NCBI RefSeq assembly: GCF_025245835.1
Contig: NZ_JAOBWS010000001.1
Coordinates: 248,001 to 312,000, forward strand
DNA from: Rheinheimera sp. 4Y26
Lineage (GTDB): Bacteria; Pseudomonadota; Gammaproteobacteria; Enterobacterales; Alteromonadaceae
Length of the DNA stretch: 64,000 nucleotides
Direction: 5' to 3'
Each line of letters begins with the position of its first letter. Position 1 is the stretch's first letter. The position numbers were made by a program, and so were the translations under genes. Shown piece after piece: positions 34,271-45,119 of the stretch. The notes beneath the pieces were generated by a model. The model was not told where the DNA came from. It saw only the letters and a list, made by a program, of their open reading frames with translations, and did no database searches.

Positions 34271-35140
34271 ATGCCGCGGTTATTTTCAGCAAAATATCAG
34301 GCACTGTTGTGGCTGATCCTGAATCTGTTGTTGCTGTGGCTGCTGCTGCAGTTGTATGCCCGGCACCTGGTGCAGCAGCAGTTGGCAGCGTTTAATCAGC
34401 AATATCAGCAGTATGCCCGTGCTGAAGGCTGGCCCTTGTGGCAGCTGCAGGCCTTTGAGGTGCGTGTTTTACCCTGGCGTGATGAGCTGCAGGTGCAACA
34501 GCTGCAACTGAGCCTGCCGTCCGGTGCAGTGCTGGCTGAAGTCTCAGGCATCACCTTGCGCGGGCTCATTAGCTCTGTATTTGATCAAAACCCTCGTTAT
34601 CAGCTGCACTGGCAGCAGTTGCAGCCTTCTGCTGCCGTCCTTGCCTTGCTTGGGCCGCAATGGCAGACGCTATTAAAACCGTTGTCGGGTTCAATACAGT
34701 GGCAACAATTGCCAGGGCAACAGCAGCAAAATCAGTGGCAAATTGAGAGTGGACTCGTCATGGCGGATTTGGCTGCCGTTTTGTTACAACTCAGGTTGCA
34801 GTCGCTGCAGGATCCACAACTTGGCACAGGACTAAAAGTCGATCAGCTGACTCTCGGGCTGCAGCAACAAGGGTTGGTTGACATGCTGTCTGGTATGAGC
34901 GAAACACAAAGTGCCGTGATACAACAGCAACTACAACAATGGCAGCAGCAGTTAGCCATGCCATTACCACCACAGCAACAACAGTGCGAAATCGTCAGGT
35001 TGCAGTTGGCCGCTGTTTTGCCGCTATGGCCACTACAACCACAGTTGCAATTTCAGCTGCAAAAGCCGGTGATCTGGTGGTTGCCCGGGGCAAAAAACCG
35101 TTTAACTGTGCCTTTGATGAGTTGTGACAGCGCGGGTTAG
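34271..35140 (+). CDS. Glutamine-rich membrane-anchored hypothetical protein
   Basis: A 289-residue protein I do not recognise. One N-terminal membrane segment (about 8-28) is followed by a periplasmic region very rich in Gln and Leu (runs of up to four Gln), with a repeated L-x-L-Q-Q beta-strand-like pattern and one cysteine pair near the end (QQCEIV and MSCDS). Start at ATG 34271 with GGAG at 34261-34264. The strand pattern is reminiscent of AsmA- or DUF945-type repeat proteins but too weak for assignment. Stands alone. Confidence 0.65.
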   Translation: MPRLFSAKYQALLWLILNLLLLWLLLQLYARHLVQQQLAAFNQQYQQYARAEGWPLWQLQAFEVRVLPWRDELQVQQLQLSLPSGAVLAEVSGITLRGLISSVFDQNPRYQLHWQQLQPSAAVLALLGPQWQTLLKPLSGSIQWQQLPGQQQQNQWQIESGLVMADLAAVLLQLRLQSLQDPQLGTGLKVDQLTLGLQQQGLVDMLSGMSETQSAVIQQQLQQWQQQLAMPLPPQQQQCEIVRLQLAAVLPLWPLQPQLQFQLQKPVIWWLPGAKNRLTVPLMSCDSAG

Positions 35141-37381
<2,241 letters not shown>

Positions 37382-37419
37382 CGGCGCAACTGATCGCCTT
37401 ATTGCTCCCTGAAGTAACA

Positions 37420-37450
37420 ACAGCCCCACCATGTTGGTGGGGTTGTTTTT
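37420..37450 (+). terminator. Rho-independent terminator after the M4 protease
   Basis: CCCCACCA (37424-37431) pairs with TGGTGGGG (37435-37442) around a TGT loop, extended by AACA/TTGTT pairing and followed by TTGTTTTT. Confidence 0.9.
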
Positions 37451-37459
37451 AAAAACAGT

Positions 37460-38116
37460 TTAAAACCTGAAACTCAGTTCAACACCGGCAAACCACTGAT
37501 AAGGCTCGGGGTTTGGCAGATAACCCTGTTGCCATAAAGGCTCGCGATAATATTGTTGCTCCAGGCTACGCAGGTAACGATAACGGGCAAAGGCATTAAT
37601 TTGCAGAAACTCCAGTTGAAAACCGCCACCTAAACCAGCAAACCAGTCGATCGGGCCTGAGCTGCGGTGCCGGTAACCGAAGTTGTCATAATAGTCCGTT
37701 TCTTCTTCATCAAAGGCCAGCTCGTCCAGCGCTACGCCAATTTCGCCATACAGGCTGAAGTCGTCAAAACGGCCTAAACGCAAAGAGGTATCAAAGTTGG
37801 TAAAGCCGATATCGCTGCCACCCCACTCCTGGTTGGCACGATAAAAACTAAAACTGGTGACTACTGCCACCGATTGGCCCGGCAAACCGCCCCACTGCAA
37901 ACCAACACTGCTGATTTGGCCTGCTTCGGAACTTTCAAAAGCCAGCAGGGGCCTGACACTCCATAACTCAGATTCGGTCTGGCGCGGGTAATAATGCCGG
38001 TAATCCAAAGGCTGAGCCTGCAGCGAGGTTGCCGGGAGCAGAAATAACATCGCAGTTATAACAGCGCTGCAACTGAGTTTTTTGCAGATTGAAGCTGACA
38101 AAATGAAGTTACGCAT
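37460..38116 (-). CDS. Hypothetical outer-membrane beta-barrel protein
   Basis: A 218-residue exported protein with a signal peptide ending near residue 34 (SLQA). The mature part consists of alternating strands with aromatic ends and glycine turns and finishes with FAGVELSFRF, a standard outer-membrane C-terminus. It resembles small eight-stranded OmpW/OmpX-like barrels without matching one I can name. It converges with the protease gene and diverges from the S41 protease gene. Confidence 0.7.
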   Translation of the reverse strand: MRNFILSASICKKLSCSAVITAMLFLLPATSLQAQPLDYRHYYPRQTESELWSVRPLLAFESSEAGQISSVGLQWGGLPGQSVAVVTSFSFYRANQEWGGSDIGFTNFDTSLRLGRFDDFSLYGEIGVALDELAFDEEETDYYDNFGYRHRSSGPIDWFAGLGGGFQLEFLQINAFARYRYLRSLEQQYYREPLWQQGYLPNPEPYQWFAGVELSFRF

Positions 38117-38354
38117 TGCAAAATTGCCTGTGGCTGATGGATTAGATCTGAGCCTAAAGCTCCGGATCTGAACATATTCTTAACATCAACCCTTGTTGTG
38201 CAATTACAATGGCTTTAAGGTATTGCCAGCTGAACCAAAACAGCGCTGGCCCAGTATTATTTTTAAACAGGCAGCACAGTACAATTTGTCGTGCCGGGCC
38301 GCCGGAACGTGGATAAACAGTCGCAGCAGCGATGCTTTTCTGGAGTGACTTCTG

Positions 38355-40007
38355 ATGGATCAAACCCAAAAACAACAACGCAGCAAGGTCAGGCTGATCT
38401 GTTCAGCCCTGACTATGCTGGTCCTCACGGCCTGCGGTGGCGGTGGTGACTCAGGTAACACCACAACACCAGGTGGTGGTACTGGCAATCCACCGGCAAC
38501 AACGCCGGTGTGGCAAGCCGGTGTTTATGCGCCGGAAAGCCAGTATCAGGCGCAATGTGCGGCGCCACGTTCAGGCATAGATCCATACAGTCAGCAACCA
38601 TACCCGGATAAAGCCGGCAGCGCTTTACATGAAAAGCTCTGGTTAAGGTCCTGGAGCAACCGCACCTATTTGTGGTATCGCGAACTGCCGGATCCGGATC
38701 CGGCCAGTTATAGCGTCGCGGATTATTTTAAGTTATTACGTACCACAGCCTTAACGGATTCAGGTGCCGCCAAAGACAACTACCATTTTTCCGAAGCAAC
38801 GGCCAGTTATCTGCAGCGCACTCAGGGTGGGGTGGAAGCTGGTTATGGTATTACCTGGGCTATCGCAGCAGCTGCGCCGCCAAGACAAATTTATATTGCT
38901 TACACTGAACCAGGCTCTGCAGCCGCACAACAAGGGCTGAGCCGTGGTGCTTTGTTGCTGGAGGTGGATGGCATTGACGTAGTGAACGCCAATACTGAGA
39001 GTGCAGTTGCCCGCATCAACGACTTCTTGTATCCGGATAATGTTGGCCTGAGTCATCAGCTGACGTTCCAAAACAGCGATGGCAGCAGACGCAACCTGAC
39101 GCTGGTGTCGGCCAATACCAACAAAACGCCGGTGCAGAATGTCAAAGTGCTGCAGACCCCGGCCGGCAAAGTAGGTTATCTGCAATTTAACAGTCATATT
39201 GCTTTGGCTCAGCCGCAGCTGATTGACGCTTTTACCCAGTTCCGTGATCAGGGCGTGCAGGAGCTGGTGCTTGATATGCGTTATAACGGCGGTGGTTTGC
39301 TGGCGCTGGCGTCACAGCTGGCTTATATGGTGGCCGGACCTAATGTAATTCAGGGCCGCATTTTTGAAAAAACCACTTTTAACGACAAGTATCCGAACAC
39401 AGATCCGGTGACCGGGCGGGCATTACAGCCCATGCCGTTTTACAACAGAGGCATAGACTACCAGCAGGGTCAGTTTACTAACCAGACTTTGCCAAATCTT
39501 ACGCTCAAAAGAGTGTTTGTACTGACGACGGGGCGCACTTGTTCTGCCAGCGAAGCTGTCATCAATGGTCTGCGCGGGGTAGATTTAGAAGTCATTCTGA
39601 TTGGTAATAAAACCTGTGGTAAACCCTATGGTTTTTACCCAACAGACAATTGTGGTACCACTTATTCCACCATTCAGTTTAGTGGTGTGAATGCGAAAAA
39701 CTTTGGTGAATTTGCCGATGGCTTCCGGCCAACGCCTGCGCCACAGTTTGGCGCTGATGTCAAAGGTTGTCCTTTGGCTGACGACTTTAGCAACCAGCTT
39801 GGCGATCCAAAAGAGAGATTATTGGGCGCTGCGCTGAACTATATGACGAGTTTAAGTTGCCCGCCGGCCAGTTTGTCAACGGCAACTGCAGAGACTACGC
39901 AGGCACAACAACAAAACGGCTTGCCGGTGCTGACCAAAGACCCAAGACATGAAGCAGTGATCCTGGAAAACAAACTGCGGCAACCCTTACTGCCAGAGCA
40001 GTTATAA
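38355..40007 (+). CDS. S41-family (C-terminal processing-type) protease lipoprotein
   Basis: A 550-residue lipoprotein: lipobox L-T-A-C27 followed by a Gly/Thr/Pro-rich spacer. A PDZ-like region lies about residues 165-260 (IAYTEPGSAAAQQGLSRGALLLEVDGIDV) and the tail-specific protease domain follows (VLDMRYNGGGLLALASQLAYM, GRTCSASEAVINGL with the nucleophile Ser, GNKTCGKPYGF with the general-base Lys). Two cysteines near the active site may form a disulfide. Lack of Asp at +2 and C-terminal FWWXX are not required. Probably surface- or periplasm-facing. Terminator follows. Confidence 0.88.
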   Translation: MDQTQKQQRSKVRLICSALTMLVLTACGGGGDSGNTTTPGGGTGNPPATTPVWQAGVYAPESQYQAQCAAPRSGIDPYSQQPYPDKAGSALHEKLWLRSWSNRTYLWYRELPDPDPASYSVADYFKLLRTTALTDSGAAKDNYHFSEATASYLQRTQGGVEAGYGITWAIAAAAPPRQIYIAYTEPGSAAAQQGLSRGALLLEVDGIDVVNANTESAVARINDFLYPDNVGLSHQLTFQNSDGSRRNLTLVSANTNKTPVQNVKVLQTPAGKVGYLQFNSHIALAQPQLIDAFTQFRDQGVQELVLDMRYNGGGLLALASQLAYMVAGPNVIQGRIFEKTTFNDKYPNTDPVTGRALQPMPFYNRGIDYQQGQFTNQTLPNLTLKRVFVLTTGRTCSASEAVINGLRGVDLEVILIGNKTCGKPYGFYPTDNCGTTYSTIQFSGVNAKNFGEFADGFRPTPAPQFGADVKGCPLADDFSNQLGDPKERLLGAALNYMTSLSCPPASLSTATAETTQAQQQNGLPVLTKDPRHEAVILENKLRQPLLPEQL

Positions 40008-40031
40008 CAAAGTCGTTTTAACCACAAAAAA

Positions 40032-40060
40032 CAAAAAGGCGCAGGATTTGCGCCTTTTTG
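40032..40060 (+). terminator. Bidirectional rho-independent terminator
   Basis: CAAAAAGGCGCA (40032-40043) and TGCGCCTTTTTG (40049-40060) form a 12-bp stem with a 5-nt loop. It lies between the converging S41 protease gene and the 174-residue hypothetical gene and can act on both strands. Confidence 0.9.
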
Positions 40061-40093
40061 CTGTTTACGATTGACTCAGTTAAGGCTGTCGCT

Positions 40094-40615
40094 TCATGCC
40101 AGATGGTAATCACCACCATCTTTGGCGCGGTAGCAGGCGCTGCTCTGGCAACTGTTGGTTTCTTGTTGCAGCTGACCGCGGATCATACTAAACCAGCGTT
40201 GTGGCTGACCTGCTGCCGATAATTCCAGTAATACATCCTCAATACCGGCGCTGTCGTGTGAGCCGTGTTCACCCTGTTTGCTGATCACCAGCTCAATATG
40301 GCGGCCGGCATTACATAATAAAATCGACTGAGGTTTTTCTTTACTGCCGCACAGCGCCACAAATTGGGTTGGATTGGCTAAACCACTGTTGCTGCCATCG
40401 GCAAAAAACGCCAATAAATGCTGGTAATACACCACGTAACTTTTCACATCCTGATGTGAGCCTTGCGCCAGTGGGAAGACTTTATCGAGAAAACCTTTGG
40501 AATAATTCAGCACTTGTTTCAGATGGCTGTCGTTTAATGCACTGATGGCATTCATTTGCTGACGGATGATCTGATCCAAAGGTTGTTCATGTGTGTTAGT
40601 CGCGGTCATATGCAT
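40094..40615 (-). CDS. Hypothetical cytosolic protein divergent from the DUF3612 regulator
   Basis: A 174-residue protein I do not recognise. No signal peptide or membrane helix; alpha-helical first half (DQIIRQQMNAISALNDSHLKQVLNYSKGFLDKVF) and a mixed second half with four cysteines, two near the C-terminus (NSCQSSACY). Start at ATG 40615 with GAGG upstream; ATG 40609 is a close alternative. The gene is transcribed away from the XRE/DUF3612 regulator, with a shared 209-bp region, so it may be that regulator's target. Confidence 0.65.
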   Translation of the reverse strand: MHMTATNTHEQPLDQIIRQQMNAISALNDSHLKQVLNYSKGFLDKVFPLAQGSHQDVKSYVVYYQHLLAFFADGSNSGLANPTQFVALCGSKEKPQSILLCNAGRHIELVISKQGEHGSHDSAGIEDVLLELSAAGQPQRWFSMIRGQLQQETNSCQSSACYRAKDGGDYHLA

Positions 40616-40824
40616 TTTAAATTCCTCGCTCACTCTTTTTATCTGCGCTGACTTCCTTGTGCTGCATTGGCAGCTGGCGTCGTCGTTGCTTCCTGTCATT
40701 GGTTGAGCCCGGTAGGGTGGCGGGCGTTGTTTCGCAGTCAGTCATTGCTGTTGCTTAGAAACTAGTCTATGTTGTTTTTGTGCATAATTTGACAATTAAA
40801 ACTTCACAGTGTGAATTTTACAAA

Positions 40825-42330
40825 ATGACAACACCCAAAAGCCTGATCCGCAAATCACATTTTCTCGGCACTAAAATCAGAAACCTGAGAAAACGCAATA
40901 ACTTAACTATGGAAGACTTGTCGACCCGCTGTATCCGCATCGACCCGGAATACGCACCTTCGGTGTCTTATTTGTCGATGATTGAACGCGGCAAAAGAGT
41001 GCCCAGTGTTGAAATGTTGACCGTCATTGCCGCTGTTTTTCAAAAAGAGCTGGACTGGTTTTTAGACGGTGAAGAGCAGCAGCTGGATATTACCCCGGCC
41101 AAAGGCAGCAGAGGCGGCATCAGCGGTATGGCGCTGGAGCCTGGCTTTTTGTTTTCCAACGATATTTTGCAAATTGCTATTCCGGAAATGTTGTCGCAAA
41201 CCGGTATCAGCGGTAAACAGTTTGCCCAGCTTTTAATCCGCGCCCATCAGGAACATCACCAGAACCATTTCCCTGAGCTGGAAAGAGCCGCCGAAGAAGT
41301 GGGGCAAAAACGCATGCCGCTTAGTGTCGACGAGCTGCTGCAGATTGTGAAACAACTGGGGCTTAGCATCAGCTGGTTTGATGAAACCCCAAAAGAAGTG
41401 CTGGATGAGCTTGGTGTGTTTAGTAAAAACGTCTCCACTTCGTATTTTTTACCGCCCAAAACCCTGCATTTAAACCGCATTCTAAAAAACCATCCAACCC
41501 GGCTGAAGTACGAGCTGGCGGTGCACATTGGTCATGCCGTTTTGCACAACAAAGATGGGGTAAAAAGCGGCATGACAGTGGGCGGTGCTTATGAAACTGT
41601 GGAGGCGGATTCGGGTTTAGTGGCGCCGCAGGATATTCTGCATGCCTGGCGCGACTTTGAATCCAGTTTTTTTGCCGGCGCTTTGCTCTGTCCTAAATTG
41701 CCGTTTCGCCAGTTGCTGGACCGCAATGGGTATGAAATCAGCTCCCATCAGCTGGCCGGTGTGTCCGCTTCTGTCGCCATGCGCCGTATGACGGCAGTGT
41801 CGCCTTATAGCCACTGGCATTATTTTGATGCTTATACGCCGGGTAAACTGAAAGCTGTCTATCGGGGCAATGGTATTCCGCTGCCCTGGGGCAATATGCG
41901 AAAAGTGGAAGACCCATGCCAGCACTGGGCTGTGTTCCGTATGTTTGATGTGCAGGGCGAACAAAGTTCGGCGCAATTGTCGTTGCTGGATGTGCAGGGC
42001 CAACCACGGATCTATTGTTGTGAGTCGGTCAAGGTGCAGGATTTAGCCGGCAACGCCCATGTGCTTTGTGCCGGTATCGACTTAAATCCGGCCATTGCCG
42101 CCCAGGGCATGGATGCAGATGCGATGGCGCAGGAGCTGAAGTTTTTGTGTAACAGCCAGGGCGGCGCCGGCAAGATTCCGGCGGCGATGAAAAGCACCTT
42201 AAGCACTGTTGCCAATATTCTGAATATTAACTGGGTGGCACGCAGTTTAGAAAAACCTGCGCAGCTGATTTGCGCCCGCGGCAATCATTGCCCGCGCAGT
42301 CCGGCCTGTTATCAAAGTTGCGGTGGCTAA
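40825..42330 (+). CDS. XRE-family regulator with DUF3612 domain
   Basis: A 501-residue regulator. An XRE helix-turn-helix occupies about residues 7-75 (FLGTKIRNLRKRNNLTMEDLSTRC, SYLSMIERGKRVPSVEMLTVIAAVFQ). The rest matches the large DUF3612/ScfR-like architecture, with an IrrE-type core in which the metallopeptidase motif seems lost (LAVHIGHAVLHN) and a cysteine-rich C-terminus (CARGNHCPRSPACYQSC), a possible metal or redox site. Related regulators in Vibrio and Shewanella sit near glyoxylate or acyl-CoA metabolism genes. ATG 40825 lacks a good ribosome-binding site. Confidence 0.82.
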   Translation: MTTPKSLIRKSHFLGTKIRNLRKRNNLTMEDLSTRCIRIDPEYAPSVSYLSMIERGKRVPSVEMLTVIAAVFQKELDWFLDGEEQQLDITPAKGSRGGISGMALEPGFLFSNDILQIAIPEMLSQTGISGKQFAQLLIRAHQEHHQNHFPELERAAEEVGQKRMPLSVDELLQIVKQLGLSISWFDETPKEVLDELGVFSKNVSTSYFLPPKTLHLNRILKNHPTRLKYELAVHIGHAVLHNKDGVKSGMTVGGAYETVEADSGLVAPQDILHAWRDFESSFFAGALLCPKLPFRQLLDRNGYEISSHQLAGVSASVAMRRMTAVSPYSHWHYFDAYTPGKLKAVYRGNGIPLPWGNMRKVEDPCQHWAVFRMFDVQGEQSSAQLSLLDVQGQPRIYCCESVKVQDLAGNAHVLCAGIDLNPAIAAQGMDADAMAQELKFLCNSQGGAGKIPAAMKSTLSTVANILNINWVARSLEKPAQLICARGNHCPRSPACYQSCGG

Positions 42331-42514
42331 ATTGATGAATTACATCAGCTTTCAGACAAGAAGCTGACAGATTGCGATAAAAGGCCAGCGCGCAGTTTTA
42401 AGCGGGCGGAACTTTGTGCAAAGAGCTGCAGCCAATGCAAAGGTTATGTAAATTGTTTTTTCTGGTACCGGCCCAGCTGGTACATTCTTTTCAGTTTGAA
42501 AAAAGGACAACAGC

Positions 42515-43630
42515 ATGTTTCAGGTGGTTGCGGTAAGTCTGAATCCGGCATTATTAAGTTATCTGCGTAAATATTGTGAGCTGAATGACCCTCGCTGGCA
42601 GCTGAAAATTTTTCCGACTGTGGGCAGTTTTGCCACAGCCCCCCGCAATAACGACAGTATCGATTTGTTGTTTTTTGACGCTTTGGGTTTAACCAGTTCG
42701 CAGGAAGAAAAGCGGCTGGTGTGTTTTATGGCGCCGCTGGCGCTCAGAGTGGTGGTGACCAACCCTGAGCATGATGATGTGGTGTTGTCGCATCTGGACC
42801 ACTTTCATAGTTTTATCGGCGCTTCGGTTGAATTTGATCATCTGACGCAGTTGTTCCGTAATGCTGAAAGAGTCAAACAGCTGCCACAAACGGCGCTCAG
42901 TAAAAGGTTGTTGTCGTCGTTTTTGCATTACCCGGTGTTTCCAAGGTTAAGCGAGCAGCTGCAGCGCCAGTTGCAGGATCCCAAAGTGGAAATCAGTCAG
43001 GTGGCACGTTTGCTGGAGCAAGACCCTGTGGTGGTGTCCAGGCTGATGCAGCTGGTGAATTCACCTTATATGGGTTTTGTCAGTGAAACCCTGTCGCTGG
43101 ACATTGCCATCAGCCGGCTGGGGTTACAGGTGGTGAACGCGCTGGTGCTGATGTTATCGCTCAGAAGTCAGCTGCAGGGGCTGGATCAGGCGGAGCACAA
43201 TAAGGTACTGGACAACGCCATGCAATTTGCCAATCAGTGCCGTGAACTGGCCAAAACCGCCAAATTGCGGCGCAGCCAGCAGGACCATGTGTTTATTGCT
43301 GCCATGTTCAGCTGTTTTGGCCAGTTATTGTTATTACAAAATGGGTTTGTGCTGGACGACCCGCAGTTACAAAACAGCGAGCCGGGTGAAGTGCGCGCCG
43401 ATGTGGCGGTAACAGCCCATTTGTTGTGTTTATGGGGTTTTGACAACCGCATGTTGCAGCCGCTGTTAAACCAGCATCAGTTTGTCGCCAGTGACGCGCC
43501 TGATGCCGACGTCAGCAATTGTTTATATCTCGCCAGGTTAAGCAGGGGCGAATTGCAGGCTTTACCAGCGGCGGAAAAAGAGCTGATTGCCGCTTCGGTG
43601 TTTGCCGGTGCCTTAGGGCTTAAACCCTGA
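42515..43630 (+). CDS. HDOD-domain signalling protein
   Basis: A 371-residue cytoplasmic protein. The first 120 residues look like a degenerate receiver (VVAVSLNPALLSYLRKYC, IDLLFFDALGL). An HDOD domain covers about 140-340: FPRLSEQLQRQLQDPKVEISQVARLLEQDPVVVSRLMQLVNSPYMG and ISRLGLQVVNALVLML are typical, without catalytic HD residues. HDOD proteins act in signal transduction, often with c-di-GMP or stress pathways. AAAGGA precedes the ATG. Monocistronic. Confidence 0.88.
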   Translation: MFQVVAVSLNPALLSYLRKYCELNDPRWQLKIFPTVGSFATAPRNNDSIDLLFFDALGLTSSQEEKRLVCFMAPLALRVVVTNPEHDDVVLSHLDHFHSFIGASVEFDHLTQLFRNAERVKQLPQTALSKRLLSSFLHYPVFPRLSEQLQRQLQDPKVEISQVARLLEQDPVVVSRLMQLVNSPYMGFVSETLSLDIAISRLGLQVVNALVLMLSLRSQLQGLDQAEHNKVLDNAMQFANQCRELAKTAKLRRSQQDHVFIAAMFSCFGQLLLLQNGFVLDDPQLQNSEPGEVRADVAVTAHLLCLWGFDNRMLQPLLNQHQFVASDAPDADVSNCLYLARLSRGELQALPAAEKELIAASVFAGALGLKP

Positions 43631-43640
43631 TTATCGCTGC

Positions 43641-43765
43641 AAAATGGCAGCAAATCGCAGCAAGACTGGCCATTTTTCTGCAAGTGGGCACAATGAGCCG
43701 CAAAACGGATAGGCATTGTCGGGCCGCCATAACAGCCCTGGCCGGATAAAAAATTCAGCCAGGGC
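43641..43765 (+). other. Two hairpins between the HDOD gene and the mdtABC operon
   Basis: AAAATGGC (43641-43648) with GCCATTTT (43669-43676) forms an 8-bp stem with a 20-nt loop ending in T's, a weak terminator for the HDOD gene. GCCCTGGC (43735-43742) with GCCAGGGC (43758-43765) forms a second strong stem about 110 nt before the efflux operon and could be regulatory. Confidence 0.45.
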
Positions 43766-43874
43766 AAAATATCACCACAAGGTCGCAGCTGCTGCGGCTA
43801 CAGGTTTTACACAATAAGAGTACAGGGGCATTAACAGCGCCTGTCACACAGCATTTTGCAGGGATCACAACAGC

Positions 43875-45116
43875 ATGCCGAAATTTACCAAACCCACCTT
43901 TTTGATTGTTGCCGGTGTTTTATCCATTGCGGCCGGAGCCTGGTGGTATCAGCAGAGTCAGTCAGAGCCGCAGGCTGGTGTGGCGGGCAAAGCACAAAAC
44001 GGCGCTGCAGCTAAAGCAGGTGGCGCTCAGGCCGGACAAAGACCACAAGCAGCCCGGCCTGGCGGAGGTGCAGGTGGTGTTAACCCCTGGAATGCACCAG
44101 TGCCGGTGCGGGTGATTGCCGCTCAAACCAGCGATTTAAAAGTACAAATTAAAGCCATAGGCACAGTGACGCCGCTGCAAACCGTGCTGGTACAAAGCCG
44201 GGTCAGTGGCCCGCTGCAGCAGGTGTTTTTTACCGAAGGTGAAAAAGTACAGGCTGGCCAATTATTGGCACAAATTGACCCGGCGCCTTATCAGGTGAAG
44301 CTGGCACAGGCGCAAGGCACCCAAGAACAAAATGTGGCGCAGTTGCAAAATGCCGAAGCCGACCTTGCGCTTTATCAAAAGTTAAAACAGCAAAATTCTA
44401 TTTCAGCGCAGCAATATAACGCCCAGCAGGCGTTAGTAAACCAACTCAAAGGCACGCTGAAATCAAATCAGGCGCAAATTGACGCAGCTCAGCTGGAGCT
44501 CGGGTATACCCAAATTACAGCGCCGATCAGCGGCCGTTTAGGTTTACGCAAAGTGGACGCAGGCAACTTAGTGCAGGCCAATAGCGCCGAAGGCCTGGTC
44601 ACTATCACCCAAAGCTCACCCATTGCAGTGCAATTTACTATTCCGGAAACCCAGCTGCAGGCCGTGCGTGCGGCAGTGCAGGCCGGCAAAGAGCTTACAG
44701 TCGAAGCCTGGGACAGAGCGGAACAACAAAAAATCAGTGATGGTCTGTTAACCACACTGGATAACCAGATTGATCTGGCCACCGGCACCTTAAAACTCAA
44801 AGCGCAGTTTGCCAATCAGAACGAAGAGTTATTCCCCAACCAGTTTGTCAACGTCAGGCTGAATGTGGCGGTGCAGCAAGGTGCTGTCACTATTCCGCAG
44901 GATGCGGTGCAATACGGCTCTCAAGGCACTTATGTTTATACAGTGGATGACAAAAACAAAGCGCAGTTAAAGATGTTGAAGCTGGGGGCTGTGGATAATG
45001 GTTTGATTGCGGTGGAAGAAGGTTTAAAGGCCGGCGATCTGGTGATTTTAGAAGGTCTGGACAGGTTAAGACCGGGCCGCGACGTTGAAGTAGTGCAAGC
45101 ACCGGCGCAGGGTTAA
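43875..45116 (+). CDS. mdtA: RND efflux periplasmic adaptor, MdtA-like
   Basis: A 413-residue membrane-fusion protein: N-terminal anchor/signal (about 7-27), a Gly/Ala/Gln-rich linker (32-75), then barrel-sandwich (VQSRVSGPLQQVFFTEGEKVQAGQLLAQIDP), alpha-helical hairpin (about 130-195), second lipoyl half (QITAPISGRLGLRKVDAGNLV), beta-barrel and membrane-proximal domains. It links an RND pump to a TolC-type channel. First of a three-gene operon with two permeases, which is the MdtABC arrangement. No TolC gene is adjacent. Confidence 0.92.
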   Translation: MPKFTKPTFLIVAGVLSIAAGAWWYQQSQSEPQAGVAGKAQNGAAAKAGGAQAGQRPQAARPGGGAGGVNPWNAPVPVRVIAAQTSDLKVQIKAIGTVTPLQTVLVQSRVSGPLQQVFFTEGEKVQAGQLLAQIDPAPYQVKLAQAQGTQEQNVAQLQNAEADLALYQKLKQQNSISAQQYNAQQALVNQLKGTLKSNQAQIDAAQLELGYTQITAPISGRLGLRKVDAGNLVQANSAEGLVTITQSSPIAVQFTIPETQLQAVRAAVQAGKELTVEAWDRAEQQKISDGLLTTLDNQIDLATGTLKLKAQFANQNEELFPNQFVNVRLNVAVQQGAVTIPQDAVQYGSQGTYVYTVDDKNKAQLKMLKLGAVDNGLIAVEEGLKAGDLVILEGLDRLRPGRDVEVVQAPAQG

Positions 45117-45119
45117 AGC

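Noticed and set aside
40825-42330. IrrE/ImmA metalloprotease activity of the DUF3612 regulator
   Set aside because: The expected H-E-x-x-H site appears as H-I-G-H-A, so the peptidase function is not supported.
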